A stretch of 35,691 nucleotides of DNA. Origin: an uncultured Methylobacillus sp. (lineage in GTDB: Bacteria; Pseudomonadota; Gammaproteobacteria; Burkholderiales; Methylophilaceae). The stretch is from positions 1-35,691 of the forward strand of contig CAIJXJ010000141.1 of assembly GCA_903824575.1 (NCBI GenBank). The letters are read 5' to 3'. Positions within the stretch are counted from its first letter, which is position 1, and every line of letters starts with the position of its first letter. Both the position numbers and the translations under genes were made by a program. Of this stretch, positions 26,957-35,686 are shown piece after piece. The notes beneath the pieces are model-generated. The model had not been told where the DNA came from. It ran no database searches and worked only from the letters and a program-made list of their open reading frames with translations.

Positions 26957-27631
26957 ATGAAATGCCAGGTATTAACTATTGTTTTATGTCGAAATCTTGC
27001 GGTGGCTTTCTGCTCGTGGATGCTTGTTTCTTCATTTAATGCCTGCGCTGACACTCAAGTCAATGTGGTTGGCTTGTTCAGCGGCAAGGCCGTGCTAGTC
27101 ATTAATAGCGGTCCGCCGCGCATTCTCACTGTTGGACAAACCTCACCTGAAGGCGTGAAATTGTTGGCGGCTGACAGTGGCCAAGCTTCATTGGAGGTGG
27201 ATGGCAAACAGAGGTGCATGGCGATCAGTCAATCAGGGGCCGTTGTCGGTTCCAGGGCGGTGCCAGTCATGACCATGTATGCCAATAGGGAAGGGCATTT
27301 TTTCGGCACAGGCCAAGTCAATGGCAAGACCGTCAAATTTCTGCTGGATACCGGTGCCACCGTCATTGCAATGAGCAGCGCCGAGGCGCGCCGTATCGGT
27401 ATCGATTACCTGGCGGGTGATGAGGGAACCAGTTTCACCGCCGGTGGCCTAGTTAAGGCCTGGACGGTCAACCTCAATAGCGTGAAGTTGGGTGCTATTA
27501 GCCTCAATCAGGTAGAAGGTGTTGTCATCGACGGTGAATTTCCACCTATGGTGTTGCTTGGCATGAGTGCATTGAATCGCATCGAGATGAAGCGCGACGG
27601 CATCAGTATGACGCTGACCAAGAAATATTAA
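26957..27631 (+). CDS. Secreted retropepsin-like aspartic protease (TIGR02281 type)
   Basis: A 224-residue protein with a hydrophobic N-terminal signal (about 8-31, ending near NACADT), so probably periplasmic or membrane-anchored. The C-terminal half is a single clan-AA aspartic protease unit: FLLDTGATVIAMS with catalytic Asp131, and the later LLGMSALNRIEM, matching the family that functions as a dimer like retroviral protease. The N-terminal half (about 35-105) is a small beta domain that includes LILTVGQTSPEGVKLL-like sequence (RILTVGQTSPEGVKLL). AGGTGG precedes the ATG. Substrate unknown. Such proteins are common in betaproteobacteria but poorly studied. Confidence 0.88.
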   Translation: MKCQVLTIVLCRNLAVAFCSWMLVSSFNACADTQVNVVGLFSGKAVLVINSGPPRILTVGQTSPEGVKLLAADSGQASLEVDGKQRCMAISQSGAVVGSRAVPVMTMYANREGHFFGTGQVNGKTVKFLLDTGATVIAMSSAEARRIGIDYLAGDEGTSFTAGGLVKAWTVNLNSVKLGAISLNQVEGVVIDGEFPPMVLLGMSALNRIEMKRDGISMTLTKKY

Positions 27632-27648
27632 AATAGAAAGCTTGCCGT

Positions 27649-27765
27649 GTAGGGCGTCAATAAGCGCAGCGCATTGCGCCGGATGGATCTACTGAGTTGT
27701 TGGCCTCTGAACCATTTGCGCCGGGTGGATCTACGGCGCAATGCTTTTCAGTTATTGCGCCCTAC
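27649..27765. repeat. Cruciform-type dispersed repeat between convergent genes
   Basis: The ends form an inverted repeat (GTAGGGCGTCAATAA at the left; TTATTGCGCCCTAC at the right, one base shorter). Inside, GCATTGCGCC (27671-27680) is perfectly repeated in inverted order at 27735-27744, and GGATGGATCTAC-like units occur twice in direct order (near 27680 and 27722). The layout resembles the GTAGGGTGCAATAAGC-type repeats scattered through many proteobacterial genomes. It may also end transcription of the two convergent genes. Confidence 0.72.
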
Positions 27766-27783
27766 GGATGTTGAAACTTTGAA

Positions 27784-28599
27784 TCAATCCACCTTTTTGT
27801 CACGCTCGATGAGCGCATATGCAGAATGATTATGAATGGACTCGAAGTTTTCAGACTCGACGGTGTAGGCGTCGATGCGGGGTTCAAGGTTGAGTTGGGC
27901 GGCCACGTCGCGCACCATGTCCTCAACGAATTTCGGGTTGTCATAGGCACGTTCGGTGACATATTTCTCGTCCGGTCGTTTGAGCAGGCCGAACAGTTCG
28001 CTGGATGCTTGTTCCTCGACGATGCGGATCAGGTCTTCTACCCAGATGAAGTCATTGATGCGGGCCGTGATGGTGACGTGCGAGCGTTGATTGTGCGCGC
28101 CGTAGTCTGATATCTGCTTGGAGCAGGGACAAAGGCTGGTTACCGGAACCAGCACCTTCACCGTGATCCGGTAGTCCCCATTCTTGACTTCGCCAATGAA
28201 CGTCACTTCGTAATCCAGCAGGCTACGTACCCCGGAAATTGGCGCCGCTTTTGAGATGAAGTAGGGAAAGGTCATTTCGATGTGCCCGGCCTCGGCTTCA
28301 AGGCGCTTGACCATCTCGCGCAGGATGCTCTCGAAGTTCTCGATTGAGATTTCACGTTCGTTCATGTTGAGGATTTCGACGAACCTCGACATGTGGGTGC
28401 CCTTGAAATTATGCGGCAGGTGCACGTACATGTTGAACATGGCGACGGTGTGCTGCACGCCGCCAGTCTTGTCCTTGACCATGACCGGGTGGCGGATGGA
28501 CTTGATGCCGACCTTGTCGATTGCAAGATGACGAACGTCAGGAGTATTTTGTACGTCTTCGATGCGATGGTCTGTGGCTTGGTTCATGGAGAGGTCCAT
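27784..28599 (-). CDS. folE2: GTP cyclohydrolase FolE2 (type IB)
   Basis: Converts GTP to dihydroneopterin triphosphate, the first step of folate (and queuosine-precursor) synthesis, using the FolE2 fold with flexible metal use instead of the zinc-dependent FolE. The 271 residues show [19 protein letters not shown], the cysteine motif [19 protein letters not shown] (Cys157 and Cys159; one is the catalytic Cys) and [10 protein letters not shown] near the end. Two ATGs compete, 28599 (MDLSMNQ) and 28587 (MNQATD); the second has a GGA at a workable distance. It lies 31 bp downstream of the dxs stop on the same strand, so it may be the last gene of the xseB-ispA-dxs run. Confidence 0.96.
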   Translation of the reverse strand: MDLSMNQATDHRIEDVQNTPDVRHLAIDKVGIKSIRHPVMVKDKTGGVQHTVAMFNMYVHLPHNFKGTHMSRFVEILNMNEREISIENFESILREMVKRLEAEAGHIEMTFPYFISKAAPISGVRSLLDYEVTFIGEVKNGDYRITVKVLVPVTSLCPCSKQISDYGAHNQRSHVTITARINDFIWVEDLIRIVEEQASSELFGLLKRPDEKYVTERAYDNPKFVEDMVRDVAAQLNLEPRIDAYTVESENFESIHNHSAYALIERDKKVD

Positions 28600-28630
28600 T
28601 GTGGCTTAAGTAAAATAATAGTTGAGTATA

Positions 28631-30475
28631 CTAGTAGGGCAATTTTTTCTCAATCGCGGCGGCGATGCCGTTACTGTCCAGGCCGCAATCGGCAAGCATT
28701 TTTTCGTGATTACCGTGCTCGATGTAACGGTCCGGCAGGCCCAGTTGCAACAGGTCGATTTTGACACCTGCAGCATGCAGTGTCTCTGCGACCGCACTGC
28801 CAGCACCACCCATAAGGGCATTTTCTTCTACCGTGACCAGTAAAGTGTGCGTGGCTGCCAGTTGTAATATCAGCGCAATGTCCAGCGGTTTGACGTAACG
28901 CATGTTGGCAACGGTGGCGTCAAGCCTTGATGCGGCATCCAGAGCGGGTGCCAGCATGCTGCCGAAGGCCAGGATGGCGACAACCTTGCCCTGGCGTCGT
29001 AACTCGCCACGACCCAGAGGAATGATCTCCATTTCGTTGCGGGGCGTCACGTTGGTGCCGCAGCCGCGTGGATAGCGAACTGAGGCAGGGCCATCCAGTT
29101 GAAAGCCGGTATACAGCATCTGACGGCATTCATCTTCGTCGCTAGGCGTCATCACGACCATGTTGGGCACGCAGCGTAAGAATGAAATATCCAGGCTGCC
29201 GGCGTGGGTCGGCCCATCGGCACCAACCAGGCCGGCGCGGTCGATGGCCAGCAGCACCGGAAGGTTTTGCAGCGCGATGTCGTGAATCAGCTGGTCGTAG
29301 GCGCGTTGCAGGAAGGTCGAGTAGATCGCCACCACTGGTTTTAGCCCATCGCAGGCGAGGCCAGCGGCGAAGGTGAGGGCGTGTTGTTCGGCGATGCCAA
29401 CGTCGAAATAACGTGTAGGAAATTGTTCCTGAAAGGCATTGAGCCCGGAGCCATCGCACATGGCGGGGGTGATGGCGATCAGGCGCTGGTCCAGTTTTGC
29501 CATGTCGACCAGCCATTCCCCGAAGACCTGGGTGTAGGTCTTGCGTCCGCCGGCGGCAAGCGCTTCGCCATTCTCCGGATCAAACTGGCCGACACCATGA
29601 AATTTCCCCGGATTGTCTTCGGCTGGCTTGAAACCGTGGCCTTTTTGTGTGATGACATGCAGGAACTGCGGGCCTTTAAGCTGGCGGATGTTGGACAGGG
29701 TTGCGACCAGAACGTCGAGATCGTGGCCGTCGATGGGGCCGATGTAATTGAAGCCGAATTCCTCGAACAGGGTGCTGGGGGAAACCATGCCCTTGACGTG
29801 TTCTTCAGCGCGCTTCGCCAGCTCCAGAATGGGGGGTGCTACCCCCAGCATTTTTTCTGTGCCACGGCGCATGGAGTTGTACATGCGACTGGAAAGCAGT
29901 TTTGCCAGATAGTTGTTGAGTGCGCCAACCGGGGGCGAAATCGACATGTCATTGTCGTTGAGGATGACCAGCAGGTTGGCATCCATGGCGCCGGCATTAT
30001 TGAGCGCCTCGAATGCCATGCCCGCCGACATCGCGCCATCGCCGATGATGGCCACGGCACGTCGATCCGAGCCGGTCTGCTGGGCGGCCACCGCCATGCC
30101 TAGGGCGGCAGAAATGGAGGTGCTGGAGTGTCCGGTGCCGAAGGCGTCGAAATCGCTTTCAGATCGGCGCGGAAAACCGGCAATGCCGCCTTCCCGACGT
30201 AGTCCGCTCATGTCATTGCGGCGCCCGGTCAGTATTTTGTGCGGATAGGTCTGGTGACCAACGTCCCATACCAGTCGGTCTTCAGGCGTGTTAAAAACAT
30301 AGTGCAGGGCGATGGTGAGTTCCACTACGCCCAGATTGGATGACAGGTGGCCGCCTGTTTGGGCCACGCTGTCGATGATGAAGGTGCGCAGTTCGTCAGC
30401 CAGTTGTGGTAGTTGACGACGCTCCAGAAGCCGGAGCTGTATGGGGAGGTTGATGCTGTCGAGGAGGGATGGCAT
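28631..30475 (-). CDS. dxs: 1-Deoxy-D-xylulose-5-phosphate synthase
   Basis: Condenses pyruvate and glyceraldehyde 3-phosphate in the first step of the MEP isoprenoid route, using thiamine diphosphate. About 614 residues, normal. Marks: [47 protein letters not shown], the cofactor motif [18 protein letters not shown] then [13 protein letters not shown], and [16 protein letters not shown] with the catalytic Glu. An in-frame TTG at 30478 precedes the ATG at 30475; the ATG forms TGATG with the ispA stop and is preferred. Cotranscription with ispA supplies both the entry and the chain-building step of isoprenoid synthesis. Confidence 0.98.
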   Translation of the reverse strand: MPSLLDSINLPIQLRLLERRQLPQLADELRTFIIDSVAQTGGHLSSNLGVVELTIALHYVFNTPEDRLVWDVGHQTYPHKILTGRRNDMSGLRREGGIAGFPRRSESDFDAFGTGHSSTSISAALGMAVAAQQTGSDRRAVAIIGDGAMSAGMAFEALNNAGAMDANLLVILNDNDMSISPPVGALNNYLAKLLSSRMYNSMRRGTEKMLGVAPPILELAKRAEEHVKGMVSPSTLFEEFGFNYIGPIDGHDLDVLVATLSNIRQLKGPQFLHVITQKGHGFKPAEDNPGKFHGVGQFDPENGEALAAGGRKTYTQVFGEWLVDMAKLDQRLIAITPAMCDGSGLNAFQEQFPTRYFDVGIAEQHALTFAAGLACDGLKPVVAIYSTFLQRAYDQLIHDIALQNLPVLLAIDRAGLVGADGPTHAGSLDISFLRCVPNMVVMTPSDEDECRQMLYTGFQLDGPASVRYPRGCGTNVTPRNEMEIIPLGRGELRRQGKVVAILAFGSMLAPALDAASRLDATVANMRYVKPLDIALILQLAATHTLLVTVEENALMGGAGSAVAETLHAAGVKIDLLQLGLPDRYIEHGNHEKMLADCGLDSNGIAAAIEKKLPY

Positions 30476-31365
30476 CAATAGTCGCGTCGGGTAATGAAGT
30501 CGGCCAGCTGAATCAGGCGGCGAGCCTCGTCGCCGAAGGGTGCCAGCGCGGCAACCGCCTCGGCATGAAGTTCTGCGGCCAGTGTGTGGGCGCGTTCCTG
30601 GCCGAGAATGGTGACATAGGTGGGTTTGTTTTGTTCGGCATCCTTGCCGGCAGTTTTGCCTAGCGTAGCGGTATTGGCTTCAAGATCCAGAATGTCATCC
30701 ACCACCTGGAAGGCGAGCCCGATGCGCTTGGCAAAATGATCGATGGCTTGTAGTCGAGCCTGATCCAGATTTGCGGCACATTGTGCTCCTAGCAAGGCGG
30801 CAGCACGGATCAGGGCGCCGGTCTTGCGGATGTGCATGTACTCCAACTCTGCCGGGCTGAGATTCAGGCCAACACTGGCGAGATCTATGGCCTGCCCGCC
30901 AGCCATGCCACGCGAGCCCGAGGCCTGCGCCAGCAAATGTATCATCTCCAGTTGGCGCCGTGCGTCGTCGCAGAAGTCTGGCTGCGATAATACTTCGAAG
31001 GCCAGGGTTTGCAGTGCATCGCCAACCAGAAGTGCCGTGGCTTCATCGAACTGTCGATGACAAGATGGTTTGCCGCGCCGCAGATCGTCGTCATCCATTG
31101 AGGGCAGGTCGTCGTGCACCAGCGAATAGGCGTGGATCAGTTCCACGCTGGCCGCTGCCAGATCGACTCTGTGAGCCAGGCTTCCGCACATTTCTCCGGC
31201 GGCATGGGCCAGCAGACTGCGCACGCGCTTGCCGCCACCTAGAACGGCGTAGCGCATGGCGGTATGCAAACGCTCAGGGGTAGTGGCGCTGTCGGGTAGC
31301 AACAGGCCCAGTGTCGATTCTGTTCGGGTCTGGATGCCTTGTACCCAGGACTGGAAATCACTCAT
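30475..31365 (-). CDS. ispA: Farnesyl diphosphate synthase
   Basis: Adds isopentenyl diphosphate to dimethylallyl and geranyl diphosphate to make farnesyl diphosphate for quinones and the undecaprenyl carrier. The ATG at 31365 ([12 protein letters not shown]) gives 296 residues, as expected; the longer in-frame start at 31476 lies inside xseB. The first Asp-rich motif is [17 protein letters not shown], the second VVDDILDLE, with [10 protein letters not shown] and [11 protein letters not shown] between the expected regions. It overlaps the xseB end by 8 bp and touches dxs, a compact three-gene unit common in proteobacteria. Confidence 0.97.
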   Translation of the reverse strand: MSDFQSWVQGIQTRTESTLGLLLPDSATTPERLHTAMRYAVLGGGKRVRSLLAHAAGEMCGSLAHRVDLAAASVELIHAYSLVHDDLPSMDDDDLRRGKPSCHRQFDEATALLVGDALQTLAFEVLSQPDFCDDARRQLEMIHLLAQASGSRGMAGGQAIDLASVGLNLSPAELEYMHIRKTGALIRAAALLGAQCAANLDQARLQAIDHFAKRIGLAFQVVDDILDLEANTATLGKTAGKDAEQNKPTYVTILGQERAHTLAAELHAEAVAALAPFGDEARRLIQLADFITRRDY

Positions 31366-31588
31366 CGCTATCAGGGTAGGGCTGTAAGGTGTTGTTGTCG
31401 TCGAGCAATTTGACCTGTTGCTCGGTGTCTGCCAGTGCCTGCCGGCAAAAGCGTAATAGCTCAGTGCCGCGCTCAAAGGCGGCTAGCGACTGATCCAGCG
31501 GCAATTGCCCCGATTCCATCTGGATGGTGGTGGCCTCGAGCTCGGTCAGGGCGCTTTCGAAATTTTTAGGGGGGGTGTTCTTGCGCAT
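31358..31588 (-). CDS. xseB: Exodeoxyribonuclease VII small subunit
   Basis: A 76-residue helical subunit that binds XseA in the single-strand-specific exonuclease VII. Family pattern: NFESALTELEATTIQMESGQLPLDQSLAAFERGTELLRFCRQAL, with the typical ELE and GxLPL. Length is normal. It heads the ispA-dxs unit. A perfect TATAAT stands at 31597-31602 on the minus strand, only 8 bp before the ATG, and no Shine-Dalgarno is visible. Confidence 0.95.
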   Translation of the reverse strand: MRKNTPPKNFESALTELEATTIQMESGQLPLDQSLAAFERGTELLRFCRQALADTEQQVKLLDDNNTLQPYPDSDE

Positions 31589-31596
31589 GGGATGAG

Positions 31597-31602
31597 ATTA
31601 TA
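31597..31602 (-). promoter_or_regulatory. Consensus -10 box ahead of xseB-ispA-dxs
   Basis: TATAAT on the minus strand matches the consensus exactly, but no good -35 is found at 16-18 bp. A start about 7 bp downstream would fall within two bases of the xseB ATG, giving a leaderless or nearly leaderless message. Confidence 0.4.
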
Positions 31603-31645
31603 CAAGGAGCGGCAAGCTGATCATACTGAGCGGCCGCATCAATTT

Positions 31646-32350
31646 TTATCGAGGAAGATGCGCCTTGTCTTGTGTGTTGTTCAAAGTCTGGATGATGAAG
31701 GCACGAATGTCTGCGATTTCGTCAAGGCAGACGGAATGCGGCATGGCGTATTCATGCCAGGCGACGTTATAATGCCGGGCTTGTAGAAAATCACGGGACG
31801 CGCGCGCCGTTTCGATGGCAATCATCGTGTCCTGGCGGCCATGCCCCATGAATATGGGCAGGTTGGCATTCACCGCGCTGTGTTCCGTATCGAAGGATGC
31901 CGTCAGCGGCAGATAGGTCGACAGGGCGATAATGCCGGCCAGCCTTTCGGCATGACGCAGCCCCGTCTGTAGCGCAATGGCGCCACCCTGGGAAAAACCG
32001 ACCAAGAGGATGCGGTGAGCGGGAATGCCGCGTTGCCGCTCTTGTCCGATGAATTGCTCTATTAGTTGCTGTGAGGCGCGAATGCCAGCTTCGTCCTGCT
32101 TTGCCGCGATGTCGCCTGAGAGGATGTCATACCAGGCGGGCATGCGGTAGCCGCCATTGATGGTGACGGCGCGCAAGGGGGCATGCGGCAACACGAATTG
32201 CGCTGCGAACGGCAGTGCCAGATCATGGGCCATGGGGGCAAAATCATGACCATCCGCTCCCAGTCCGTGCAGCCAGATGATGCTGGCATTCGGGGAGGTC
32301 CCGGTGCTGATTTCCAATGCGGCAAGTGAGGCTGATTGCATAGGCGTCAT
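31646..32350 (-). CDS. Alpha/beta-hydrolase carboxylesterase (phospholipase/carboxylesterase family)
   Basis: A 234-residue cytoplasmic esterase of the family that includes Pseudomonas EstB and eukaryotic acyl-protein thioesterases. The catalytic triad is visible: Ser120 in GFSQGG, Asp174 in GHGRQDTMI and His205 in MPHSVC. WLHGLGADGHDF forms the oxyanion-hole strand, and PHAPLRAVTINGGYRMPAWYDI is diagnostic. It probably acts on short-chain carboxyl esters or acyl thioesters; the true substrate is not known. ATG at 32350 is used; a second ATG at 32341 is possible. Divergent from the cyclase gene. Confidence 0.93.
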   Translation of the reverse strand: MTPMQSASLAALEISTGTSPNASIIWLHGLGADGHDFAPMAHDLALPFAAQFVLPHAPLRAVTINGGYRMPAWYDILSGDIAAKQDEAGIRASQQLIEQFIGQERQRGIPAHRILLVGFSQGGAIALQTGLRHAERLAGIIALSTYLPLTASFDTEHSAVNANLPIFMGHGRQDTMIAIETARASRDFLQARHYNVAWHEYAMPHSVCLDEIADIRAFIIQTLNNTQDKAHLPR

Positions 32351-32394
32351 TGTGCCATGCGGTGAGGAAAAATGACCTGTTACCAGCGTTGTTT

Positions 32395-32423
32395 TTGAGA
32401 TATGCTGCGAAAAAACTTAATTT
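32395..32423 (+). promoter_or_regulatory. Promoter candidate for the adenylate cyclase gene
   Basis: TTGAGA (five of six) and TAATTT (three of six) are 17 bp apart. The predicted start lies only about 6 nt before the ATG at 32436, and no Shine-Dalgarno is present. Confidence 0.35.
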
Positions 32424-32435
32424 AGAATCCATCCC

Positions 32436-34679
32436 ATGCTAAAAAGACTCGTAGAATTTCTTCGTCGCCATCTGCTACGTATCAGCCTGAGCTTGGTGCT
32501 GATGGCCATCTTCAGTTTGCACGCCGTCGGTGTGGTGCCGATGGAGTTTATCGACCGCATGGAAAACATTGCCTATGACGTGCGACTGAACTTGATGATG
32601 CCGGGCACTCTGGATAAGCGCATCGTCATCGTCGATATTGATGAACGCAGCCTGAAGGAAGAGGGCCGTTGGCCCTGGAGCCGGAACAAGCTGGCGCATA
32701 TGATGGACCAGTTGTTCGATCAATATCATATTCGCGTGTTGGGCTTCGACGTTGTGTTCGCCGAAAAGGACGATAGTTCAGGCCTGCATAATCTCGAACA
32801 AATCGGGCATGATCAGTTGAAGTCCGATCCTCAGTTCAATGCGCTGATCGACAAGATACGCCCCGCCCTCGATTACGACCAGGTGTTCGCCGATAGCCTG
32901 AAAGACCGGCCGATTGTGATGGGCTATTACTTCCGTCAGGATCCGTTGCATCATTCCGGTGTCGGTCAATTGCCAATGCCAGCTTTTCCGGCAGACACGT
33001 TCAAAGGGCGGCACGTCGGCTTCATCGAGGGCGGATCTTTCGGAGCAAACCTGCCCTTGTTGCAAAAGAGCGCGATGACCGGCGGTCACTTCAACCCGGA
33101 GCCGGATACGGATGGCATGACGCGCAGGATTGCTTTGCTGGAGGAGTACCAGGGTGCGCAGTACGAGTCCTTGTCGCTTGCGGTGACCCGAGTGGCGCTG
33201 GGAATACCCAAGGTTGAGCCAGGCTTCGCCGAAGGGGTGGGCGTCGATGACAATTATTCCGGCCTCGAGTGGATCCAGCTTGGCCGACGTCGCCTGCCGG
33301 TGGGCGAGCAGGTGGCGGCGCTGGTTCCCTACCATGGCAAGCAGGGCAGTTTTCCTTATGTTTCCGCGACCGACGTGCTGCATGGCAAGGTGCCCAAGGA
33401 TGTTTTGCAGGACGCCATCGTGCTGGTCGGGACTACGGCTCCAGGTTTGATGGACTTGCGGGCGGCGCCGGTGCAGGCGGTTTATCCCGGGGTCGAGGTG
33501 CATGCCAACATGATCGCTGGCATGCTGGATGGCGATATCAAGGAGCGTCCGGCCTACACCCAAGGGGCCGAGATGTTGATGCTGTTGGGGATGGGCTTAT
33601 TTCTTGCGTTGGCGCTGCCGGCGTTGACCCCGCTATGGGCGACAGCGCTCACTATCACGGCACTGGCTGCTGTGATGGGCGCTAATCTGGTGTTTTGGCA
33701 GGGGGCCAATCTGGTCATGCCACTGGCCTCCGGCCTCATCCTGGTGGTGCTGATCTTCATGCTCAACATGTCCTATGGCTTCTTCGTCGAGTCGCGTGGC
33801 AAGCGCCAGTTGGCGGGTTTGTTCGGCCAATATGTGCCGCCCGAATTGGTGGATGAGATGGCCAAGGACCCAGCCGCCTTCACCCTGGAGGGCGAGAGTC
33901 GCGAGCTGACGGTGTTGTTCTCCGATGTGCGCGGTTTCACCACCATCTCTGAAGGACTGGACCCGAAGGAACTGACGCAACTGATGAATGAGTTTCTTAC
34001 CCCGATGACGCATGTCATTCACAAGCACCGGGGCACTATTGATAAATACATGGGGGATGCCATCATGGCGTTCTGGGGAGCGCCACTGCATGACGCTGAA
34101 CATGCACGCCATGCGCTGGAAGCCGCGATGGACATGATTCGTGGTTTGGACGCGCTGACCGTCGCATTTGCGGCCAAAGGTTGGCCACCGATCAAGATTG
34201 GCGTCGGCCTTAACACCGGAGAAATGATCGTCGGCAACATGGGCTCCGAATTCCGCATGGCCTATACCATCATGGGGGATGCCGTGAATCTGGGTTCTCG
34301 CCTTGAGAGTCTGACCAAGGAATACGGCGTTCAGATCATGGTCAGCGAATTCACCAAAGCCGCCGTGCCGGATTATCTGTACCGCGAGTTGGACCTGGTG
34401 CGGGTCAAGGGCAAGGACAAGCCGGTTGCCATCTTCGAGCCGATCGGGCCATCCGGGCAGGAGGATCAGGCCACACGTGACGAACTCGCGCTGTATGATG
34501 CCGCCTTAGCGTTGTTCCATGCGCAGGAATGGGATCAGGCGGAAGCTGCCTTGCTTGAATTACAAAAGCAGAACCCGGAGCGCAAACTTTATCATTTGTA
34601 CCTTGATCGCATCGCTTACTACCGCGAGAACTCACCCGGCGATGACTGGGACGGAGCCTTCACCTTCAAGACCAAGTAA
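32436..34679 (+). CDS. CHASE2-domain class III adenylate cyclase
   Basis: A 747-residue inner-membrane enzyme predicted to make cAMP in response to an extracytoplasmic signal. A first membrane helix (about 13-33) leads into a periplasmic CHASE2 sensor (about 40-350), followed by three helices (about 375-447) and the cytoplasmic cyclase domain (about 485-670). Metal-binding Asp497 (FSDVRGFT) and Asp541 (YMGDAIMAFWG), purine-selecting Lys537 and Asp615, and transition-state Asn618 and Arg622 (AVNLGSR) are all present; the Lys/Asp pair favours ATP over GTP. The C-terminal tail (about 680-735) looks like a TPR-type helical repeat. It is followed by a cAMP phosphodiesterase gene. The signal is unknown. 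Confidence 0.95.
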   Translation: MLKRLVEFLRRHLLRISLSLVLMAIFSLHAVGVVPMEFIDRMENIAYDVRLNLMMPGTLDKRIVIVDIDERSLKEEGRWPWSRNKLAHMMDQLFDQYHIRVLGFDVVFAEKDDSSGLHNLEQIGHDQLKSDPQFNALIDKIRPALDYDQVFADSLKDRPIVMGYYFRQDPLHHSGVGQLPMPAFPADTFKGRHVGFIEGGSFGANLPLLQKSAMTGGHFNPEPDTDGMTRRIALLEEYQGAQYESLSLAVTRVALGIPKVEPGFAEGVGVDDNYSGLEWIQLGRRRLPVGEQVAALVPYHGKQGSFPYVSATDVLHGKVPKDVLQDAIVLVGTTAPGLMDLRAAPVQAVYPGVEVHANMIAGMLDGDIKERPAYTQGAEMLMLLGMGLFLALALPALTPLWATALTITALAAVMGANLVFWQGANLVMPLASGLILVVLIFMLNMSYGFFVESRGKRQLAGLFGQYVPPELVDEMAKDPAAFTLEGESRELTVLFSDVRGFTTISEGLDPKELTQLMNEFLTPMTHVIHKHRGTIDKYMGDAIMAFWGAPLHDAEHARHALEAAMDMIRGLDALTVAFAAKGWPPIKIGVGLNTGEMIVGNMGSEFRMAYTIMGDAVNLGSRLESLTKEYGVQIMVSEFTKAAVPDYLYRELDLVRVKGKDKPVAIFEPIGPSGQEDQATRDELALYDAALALFHAQEWDQAEAALLELQKQNPERKLYHLYLDRIAYYRENSPGDDWDGAFTFKTK

Positions 34680-34687
34680 CGTTCGCC

Positions 34688-34835
34688 GTAGCGCAGGCGG
34701 CCCCGCCTGCACCCCTTAACCTGGAAGCAGTAGCAGGCCAGGTTGCATGCGCCGTGAAACAATAAGCATGATCTTGGTCGTTTACGGCCTTAGATGCTGC
34801 TTTTTGTTTTATCAAGTACCCTTGGGGTGCGCTAC
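34688..34835. repeat. Palindromic dispersed element, copy 2 (MITE/REP-like)
   Basis: A second, shorter copy of the 16.7-kb element, between the cyclase and phosphodiesterase genes. Its ends are GTAGCGCA and TGCGCTAC. It starts with GCAGGCGG-CC-CCGCCTGC and contains 34760-34802, matching copy 1 at 40 of 43 bases. The hairpin GGTCGT-TT-ACGGCC is kept although three bases differ. The right arm of the long stem seen in copy 1 is degraded here. Confidence 0.78.
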
Positions 34836-34889
34836 GTGGTTCTTGGGCGCACCATCAGTTAATTTTAGAAAAAAACGGAAGAATTACCC

Positions 34890-35654
34890 ATGCAGGTCAG
34901 AGTTTTAGGATGCAGCGGCGGCATTGGTGGCGCTCTGCGTACCACCAGCATGCTGGTCGATCATGACATCTTGATCGACGCCGGAACCGGAGTCGGGGAT
35001 CTCACGGTTGAGGAGATGATGGCTATCGACCATATCTTCGTCACGCACGCCCATCTCGATCACATCGCCTGCATTCCCCTGTTGCTGGACACGGTGATCG
35101 GCCTGCGCGAAGGTCACGTCACGCTGCACGCCAGCTGCGACACTTGGCAGGATCTCCGGAAGCATGTTTTTAACTGGAAGATATGGCCGGATTTTAATGA
35201 GATCCCCGATGTAGCGAACCCCTTCCTGCGCTACAGCGAAATTCGCGTCGGTGAAACTATAACGCTGGATGGCCGCTGCATCACGCCCTTGCCGGCCAAT
35301 CATGCGGTGCCGGCGGTGGGTTTCAGGCTCGATAGCGGGTCGGCCAGCCTGGTGTTCAGCGGCGATACCACGACTTGTGACGCTTTGTGGCAGGCGGTCA
35401 ACAGTATCGAAAATTTGAAATATCTGATTATCGAGGTGGCTTTCAGCAATGCCGACCTCAAGTTGGCGCGGGTATCCAAGCATCTTTGTCCTTCCCTGTT
35501 GTTGCAGGAATTGCAAAAACTGCAACGTCAGGCCGAGATCTATATTACCCACCTCAAGCCTGGCGAGGCTGAGGTTATCATGCAAGAGATTGTGCGGGAT
35601 GCCTCGATTTATGCCCCCATGCCCTTGCAGCAGGGCCAGGTTCTCGACTTCTAA
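34890..35654 (+). CDS. Class II 3',5'-cyclic-nucleotide phosphodiesterase (metallo-beta-lactamase fold)
   Basis: A 254-residue protein predicted to hydrolyse cAMP. The metal-binding motif THAHLDH (52-58) fits the class II phosphodiesterase pattern H-x-H-L-D-H of yeast PDE1 and bacterial CpdP. Further ligands are in ANHAVPAVGF, VFSGDTTTCD and YITHLKPGE. The opening MQVRVLGCSGGIGG and ILIDAGTGVGDL are also typical. GGAAG lies 9 nt before the ATG. No secretion signal, so it should act in the cytoplasm on the product of the cyclase just upstream, though the 210-bp gap holding a repeat may separate the transcripts. Other MBL hydrolase activities are possible but less likely. Confidence 0.88.
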   Translation: MQVRVLGCSGGIGGALRTTSMLVDHDILIDAGTGVGDLTVEEMMAIDHIFVTHAHLDHIACIPLLLDTVIGLREGHVTLHASCDTWQDLRKHVFNWKIWPDFNEIPDVANPFLRYSEIRVGETITLDGRCITPLPANHAVPAVGFRLDSGSASLVFSGDTTTCDALWQAVNSIENLKYLIIEVAFSNADLKLARVSKHLCPSLLLQELQKLQRQAEIYITHLKPGEAEVIMQEIVRDASIYAPMPLQQGQVLDF

Positions 35655-35663
35655 TCGGTTGTA

Positions 35664-35686
35664 AAAGGGGACAGATTTATTTTTTT
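35664..35686. repeat. Fragment of a REP/RAYT-type repeat at the window edge
   Basis: The last bases read AAAAGGGGACAGATTTATTT plus more T. From memory, this motif recurs in many proteobacterial genomes beside REP-associated tyrosine transposase (Y1) genes. The rest lies outside the window, so only the edge can be stated. Confidence 0.4.

Noticed and set aside
27784-28599. folE2 as a sign of zinc-starvation regulation (Zur operon)
   Set aside because: No Zur-like palindrome was seen upstream and the gene sits behind dxs; in this group FolE2 may be the only cyclohydrolase.
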